Below, one piece after another: positions 8,327-11,790 of a DNA stretch of 11,790 bases. The DNA comes from Opitutales bacterium (GTDB lineage Bacteria; Verrucomicrobiota; Verrucomicrobiia; Opitutales; Intestinicryptomonadaceae): positions 1 to 11,790 of the forward strand of contig JAJXPD010000057.1 of NCBI GenBank assembly GCA_021641325.1, written 5' to 3'. The notes under the pieces were generated by a model. It was not told the origin of the DNA, made no database searches, and was given only the letters and a program-made list of their open reading frames with translations. The first letter of the stretch is position 1; each line of letters begins with the position of its first letter. Made by a program: the position numbers and the translations under genes.

Positions 8327-8352
8327 CCGTGCCGAATGCATATTCGGCACGG
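8327..8352 (-). terminator. Intrinsic terminator of the glycyl radical enzyme - MFS operon
   Basis: A perfect 11-base-pair stem (8327-8337 with 8342-8352) and a 4-base loop, followed on the minus strand by TTTATTGTTTTTTTGA. It starts eight bases past the stop codon of the MFS gene, so transcription of the operon should end here. Confidence 0.9.
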
Positions 8353-8360
8353 CTAAAATC

Positions 8361-9689
8361 CTATTGTCCCGTAAGCTCGCGTTGGATTTCCTCGAGCGAT
8401 TTGTCTTTCGTTATCGGAAGTTTTAGGGCGAATACGAACGTCAACGCCGCCATCAATGCGAAAAAGCCGAACGTGCATGTGGAAAGTCCGCTTTCGACGA
8501 GTATCGGAAACGCCCACGTCAGAAGCGCGCACCAGAACCAGTGTGTCATACTGCCCAAGACCTGCCCCTTCGCGCGGACGCTCGTCGGGAAAACCTCCGA
8601 AATCAGAACCCAAATTACCGCTCCGAGCGACAGCGCGAAAGCCCCGATAAACAGCATCAGCGAACCGAGCATAAAGTACCCGCCAAGCTCCTTATACTGG
8701 AAGCCCGCCGCCACGGAAAGAAGCGCAATAGTCATAAATACCGAACCGATGTAGAGCAGATTCTTGCGCCCGAACTTGTCGATAAGCAGCATTCCGAGCA
8801 TCGTGAAAACAAGGTTTGTCATACCGATGAGGATTGACTGCAAAAGCGCGGATTCGCGGAACACGCCCGCGCTTTCGAGGATTCGCGGCGCGTAGTAGTT
8901 GATTGCGTTGATGCCCGAAAGTTGGTTGAATGTTGCTACAAAGAATGCGATTGCGATGGGCTTCCAGTATTTCTTCTGGAAGAGCGGCTCGTCGGCTACG
9001 GTGTCGGCGAGCGAAGTTTTGATGTCGGCAAGCGACTGCGAAACGTCGGTGTCGCCGATTTTGTCGAGCACTTCGGCGGCGCGCTTTTCCGCGCCGGTTT
9101 TTACGAGCCAGCGCGGGCTTTCGGGAATCGTGAAAAGCAGCGCGGCGAAGAGTACCGACGGAAGCGCGAGAACCCCTAGCATCCAGCGCCAGTCGTTTTC
9201 GATTCCGAGCGTGCTAATGTACCAGTTCGAAATGTACGCGCTGACAAGCCCGAAAACGATGTTGAATTGGAAGAATGCAACGAACCTGCCGCGCCAGTTC
9301 GACGGCGCGATTTCGGCGATGTACATAGGACCCACAACCGACGACGCGCCCACCGCAAGCCCGCCCATAAAGCGGAAGAATACGAGCGTCCACCAGTTCA
9401 AAATGACCGCGCAGCCGACCGCCGAAAGGAAGTACAAATACGCAACGACCTTTAGCGATTCGAGCCTGCCGTACTTTTCCGCGGGTTTGCCGCAAACGAG
9501 CGCGCCGACAATCGTGCCGAAGAGCGCGACCGCCATCGTAAAGCCGTGAACCCAACCCGAAAGCCCGTAGAATTGCTGAATCCCCTTTTCCGCGCCCGAC
9601 ACCACCACCGTGTCGAACCCGAAAAGAAAGCCGCCGAGCGACGCCACGAACGCCACATAAAACATATAGCCTTTTACTTTTTCCTTCAT
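8361..9689 (-). CDS. Sugar-porter MFS transporter (TC 2.A.1.1, XylE/GlcP-like), probable H+ symporter
   Basis: A 442-residue inner-membrane protein with about 12 hydrophobic segments, usual for the sugar porter family. Seen: GFDTVVVSG in helix 1 with Asp26 (equivalent to the proton-coupling Asp27 of E. coli XylE), WRGR (132-135) after helix 4, PESPRWLV (189-196) at the central loop, FNQLSGINAINYYAP (254-268) in helix 7, DKFGRK (304-309), Trp360 in helix 10, and EVFPTSVRAKG (365-375). It would import a monosaccharide or polyol with a proton. Compared with XylE, one sugar-contacting Gln (Gln288) is Asn255 while the next Gln (256) and Asn261 are kept, and the first-half loop reads EKYGRLESL rather than the canonical DRxGR(R/K), so the substrate may not be xylose. 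The gene lies 18 bases after the glycyl radical enzyme on the same strand, has its own ribosome-binding site and is followed by a strong terminator, so it is the last gene of that operon. Family call firm; substrate unknown. Confidence 0.93.
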   Translation of the reverse strand: MKEKVKGYMFYVAFVASLGGFLFGFDTVVVSGAEKGIQQFYGLSGWVHGFTMAVALFGTIVGALVCGKPAEKYGRLESLKVVAYLYFLSAVGCAVILNWWTLVFFRFMGGLAVGASSVVGPMYIAEIAPSNWRGRFVAFFQFNIVFGLVSAYISNWYISTLGIENDWRWMLGVLALPSVLFAALLFTIPESPRWLVKTGAEKRAAEVLDKIGDTDVSQSLADIKTSLADTVADEPLFQKKYWKPIAIAFFVATFNQLSGINAINYYAPRILESAGVFRESALLQSILIGMTNLVFTMLGMLLIDKFGRKNLLYIGSVFMTIALLSVAAGFQYKELGGYFMLGSLMLFIGAFALSLGAVIWVLISEVFPTSVRAKGQVLGSMTHWFWCALLTWAFPILVESGLSTCTFGFFALMAALTFVFALKLPITKDKSLEEIQRELTGQ

Positions 9690-9697
9690 AAAAACAA

Positions 9698-9704
9698 TCC
9701 CTTT
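9698..9704 (-). promoter_or_regulatory. Ribosome-binding site of the MFS gene
   Basis: The minus strand reads AAAGGGA, eight bases before the ATG at 9689, in the 18-base gap after the TAG of the preceding gene. It supports this start and marks the MFS gene as the second cistron; it is the only clear Shine-Dalgarno-like sequence among the four visible starts. Confidence 0.65.
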
Positions 9705-9707
9705 CTA

Positions 9708-11774
9708 CTATCCGAGGGCGAACTCGGTCCGTGCGATTACGTGGTCTTGGTAGCATTCGTCAAGCTCGACAAAATAGCCGCTCCAGCCCCAGACGCGCAC
9801 GATTAGGTTGCGGTATTTTTCGGGATGCGCCTTTGCGTCCAAAAGCTTTTCGCGGTTGACCGTGTTGAGCTGCAACTGGTGTCCGCCGAGCGTTATGAAC
9901 GTGCGCACAAGCATTGCAAGCTTGCGCACCGACTCCTCGTTGCGGAAGACCGACGCGTCGAATTCGAGCGTCAAAGGCCCGCCGTTTGCGACGTTTTTTA
10001 GGTGCGGCTTCGCAAAAGACTTCACAACCCCCATCGGGCCTTTCTGCGACAGGAAGAGGCTCGGCGAATAGTTGGCGGGCAGCGGTTCGCCCTCGAGCCT
10101 GCCGTCGGGCGTTGCGGGACGGTCCTTGCCGTGGAAGACGTAGAACATTGCAGTGCCCGTTCCCGCGCGGTAGCCGCCGCCGCGCTCGTTGCGCTTGTCC
10201 CCGAACGCGTCGGCGAAAGAATCCAGAAGGCGCACGGCGAGCGCGTCGGCGCAGTCGTCGTCGAGACCCATTTTCGGGGCTTCGTTGCGGAGTTTTCTCA
10301 GCAGATCGGGCGCGTTTTTGAAATTCGTGCGGACGGCCTCGAGCATATCGGAAGCCGAAACGGATTTTTCGTCGAAGCAGTATTTTTTCACCGCCGCCAG
10401 CGAGTCAACCGCCGTCGAAATACCCGTTCCGTGCACGCCGTAGTTGTTATATTTAAGGCCGAACGAAATGTCGCGCCCCCTTTCGATTGCGTCCGACATA
10501 ACCGACATCATCGGCGCGGGCTTCATATAAATGTTGCGGTGGCGCAGGCACATTTCGTCGGCGCGGGCTTTGATTTGGCGCTCGACGAGCGAGTAAAACT
10601 CGTCGAAAGTTGCGCAGGTCGGCAGGTCGGCAAGCGCGAAGCTTACGCAGTCGACGAGCGAAAGCGCGTCGATGTTGGGGATGTCCGTGCCGCACTTGGG
10701 CACGATAAACTCCCAACACGCGGCAACCACGTATTCGTGCGCGTCCTCGGGCGAATAACCCTTCTCGATGAGGCTCGGAATCACAACGTCGTCGTTGCTG
10801 TACTGCGGGAAGCCGAGCCCGATTTTGGTAAGCTCCGACCCCTTTTCGAAAACCTCGAGCGGCGTTTTCGAATCTACGCGGATATTGATTTTTGGGTCGA
10901 TTAGCGCAAGTTCGTAGCTTGCCCTCAGCGCCATTTCGGAAAGCTCGTTGAACATATATTCGCCCGAAAGAGAACGCCCGCCGAGCACAAGGCTCTGCCC
11001 GTTGTCGCCCTGCTGCATTCCGATGTAAAGGTCGCTGTCCTTGTTGCACGAAAGGAAAAATTCTTCGAGCAAATCGAACGCCTCATCTTTCGAAATTTTG
11101 CCGCCGTCGACGTCTGCGCGGTAGTACGGATAAAGGTATTGGTCAATCCGTCCGAGCGTGTTGTGGTAGTTGCCCGCCGCCCATATCGAGAAGTGCATAA
11201 TGCGTAGCAGCTGCAACGCCTGGCGGAAGCTTTTCGCCGCGCCTCCGCGCACTGCCCGCAGGACTTCGGCGATGTCCGGCTGTCCGATTTTCTCCGCTTC
11301 TATCGCATACCTGTCTATCAAATTCTGAACGGCTTCAATCGAGCGGATTGCCGATTCCAGAAAGATGCGCCCCTGCGCGTCGGCCGTTTCGAGCCCTTTT
11401 TTTGCCGCGGCCTTGCGCGAGTCCAAACCCTCGGCGAGAACGCGCTCGTAGTCGGGCGAAAGGTTGAAGACCTCTCCCTTTTCGTGGATGAAATGCGTCG
11501 TCGAAATCTGCGCCCATTCCGACGGCGTGAAGTAGTCGGGAATGTCCCTTATCGTGCGGGTGAAAACTATTTTTTCGTTCGGCAGAATAACGGGAGTTTC
11601 CGCGGCGAGAAACGCCTCCAACATTCTGCCCGACCGCTCCTGCGCCGTCATTCCCGCCGCCCGGAAGTCCTCCGCCAGTTCGTCGAGATGCGCCGATTTC
11701 GCGTCGCGGCGGAAGGCTCTGTGAAGCCTGTCGTCCACGATATATTTTTTTAGTGATTGTATGCGTTTGTTCAT
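9708..11774 (-). CDS. Glycyl radical enzyme (pyruvate formate-lyase-like family), substrate unknown, compact variant
   Basis: A 688-residue cytoplasmic enzyme; most characterised relatives have roughly 750-850. Seen: family motif LGRIDQYLYPYYRAD (207-221), thiyl-radical motif ACWEF with Cys353 and Glu355, PATPDGRLEGEPLPANYSPS (553-572), and the C-terminal glycyl radical loop RVWGWSGYFVEL (660-671) with Gly663 as radical site, then YQDHVIARTEF (675-685). All parts needed for radical chemistry are present. The Cys-x-Glu pair is the arrangement of dehydratases and lyases such as glycerol dehydratase and choline TMA-lyase, where Glu is the general base; true pyruvate formate-lyase has Cys-Cys, so that activity is unlikely. 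Gly before and Val after the Cys, usual in these enzymes, are Ala and Trp here. Asp369 may match the conserved Asp downstream of the Cys in glycerol dehydratase. First gene of an operon with the sugar-porter permease, which suggests a sugar- or polyol-derived substrate (inference). The required radical-SAM activase is not visible. The start gives the normal family N-terminus; no Shine-Dalgarno sequence precedes it. Confidence 0.9.
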   Translation of the reverse strand: MNKRIQSLKKYIVDDRLHRAFRRDAKSAHLDELAEDFRAAGMTAQERSGRMLEAFLAAETPVILPNEKIVFTRTIRDIPDYFTPSEWAQISTTHFIHEKGEVFNLSPDYERVLAEGLDSRKAAAKKGLETADAQGRIFLESAIRSIEAVQNLIDRYAIEAEKIGQPDIAEVLRAVRGGAAKSFRQALQLLRIMHFSIWAAGNYHNTLGRIDQYLYPYYRADVDGGKISKDEAFDLLEEFFLSCNKDSDLYIGMQQGDNGQSLVLGGRSLSGEYMFNELSEMALRASYELALIDPKINIRVDSKTPLEVFEKGSELTKIGLGFPQYSNDDVVIPSLIEKGYSPEDAHEYVVAACWEFIVPKCGTDIPNIDALSLVDCVSFALADLPTCATFDEFYSLVERQIKARADEMCLRHRNIYMKPAPMMSVMSDAIERGRDISFGLKYNNYGVHGTGISTAVDSLAAVKKYCFDEKSVSASDMLEAVRTNFKNAPDLLRKLRNEAPKMGLDDDCADALAVRLLDSFADAFGDKRNERGGGYRAGTGTAMFYVFHGKDRPATPDGRLEGEPLPANYSPSLFLSQKGPMGVVKSFAKPHLKNVANGGPLTLEFDASVFRNEESVRKLAMLVRTFITLGGHQLQLNTVNREKLLDAKAHPEKYRNLIVRVWGWSGYFVELDECYQDHVIARTEFALG

Positions 11775-11779
11775 AGAAT

Positions 11780-11785
11780 AGTATA
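11780..11785 (-). promoter_or_regulatory. Possible -10 element of the glycyl radical enzyme operon
   Basis: On the minus strand TATACT (11785-11780, 5 of 6 to the -10 consensus) lies five bases before the ATG at 11774. If used, the message would be leaderless or nearly so. The -35 region is outside the window, so this remains tentative. Confidence 0.3.
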
Positions 11786-11790
11786 TTTTA

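Noticed and set aside
10002..10904. Plus-strand open frame of 300 codons opposite the glycyl radical enzyme
   Set aside because: Fully antisense to a gene with conserved catalytic motifs; no recognisable domain.
9708..11774. Naming the glycyl radical enzyme as pyruvate formate-lyase or as propanediol dehydratase of a rhamnose pathway
   Set aside because: The Cys-Cys pair of pyruvate formate-lyase is absent. Propanediol dehydratase is tempting given the GH106-like neighbour, but no activase, aldehyde or microcompartment genes are present and the active-site motif differs from the usual GCVE.

Overview
The window is a GC-rich bacterial segment carrying five protein-coding genes and no RNA genes, insertion sequences or CRISPR arrays. 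Two large extracellular glycoside-hydrolase-type proteins (a GH123/DUF4091-type protein and a GH106-like lipoprotein), an oxygen-sensitive glycyl radical enzyme and a sugar-porter transporter together suggest an anaerobic glycan degrader. The style fits the PVC group (Verrucomicrobiota/Lentisphaeria, gut or sediment), but there is no rRNA or marker gene here, so this placement is an inference with low certainty.

Layout, left to right. (1) Positions 1-3311, plus strand: the 3' part of a multi-module GH123/DUF4091 protein whose 5' end lies outside the window, followed by a strong intrinsic terminator. (2) Positions 3407-4687, minus strand: a CNNM/CorC-HlyC membrane protein (DUF21, CBS pair, CorC_HlyC), convergent with gene 1. 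(3) Positions 4688-4948: a divergent intergenic region of 261 bases, the longest gene-free stretch, holding one candidate promoter per direction and an AT-rich inverted repeat. (4) Positions 4949-8179, plus strand: a secreted lipoprotein with a GH106-like glycosidase barrel and C-terminal beta-sandwich domains, ending in a hairpin terminator. (5) Positions 8361-11774, minus strand: a two-gene operon transcribed right to left, with a glycyl radical enzyme first and a sugar-porter MFS permease second, 18 bases apart, ending in a perfect 11-bp-stem terminator.

How they may work together (inference): the two hydrolases would act outside the cytoplasm on complex deoxy- or amino-sugar glycans. The MFS permease would import a released sugar or related polyol, and the glycyl radical enzyme, with a Cys-x-Glu active site typical of dehydratase/lyase members rather than true pyruvate formate-lyase, would act on it or a breakdown product. 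The CNNM protein looks like unrelated ion-homeostasis housekeeping.

The most interesting item is the glycyl radical enzyme. It has an intact glycyl-radical loop but is unusually short, has a non-canonical thiyl-radical motif (Ala-Cys-Trp-Glu-Phe), is paired with a sugar porter, and has no activating enzyme in the visible neighbourhood. Its substrate cannot be assigned from sequence alone.
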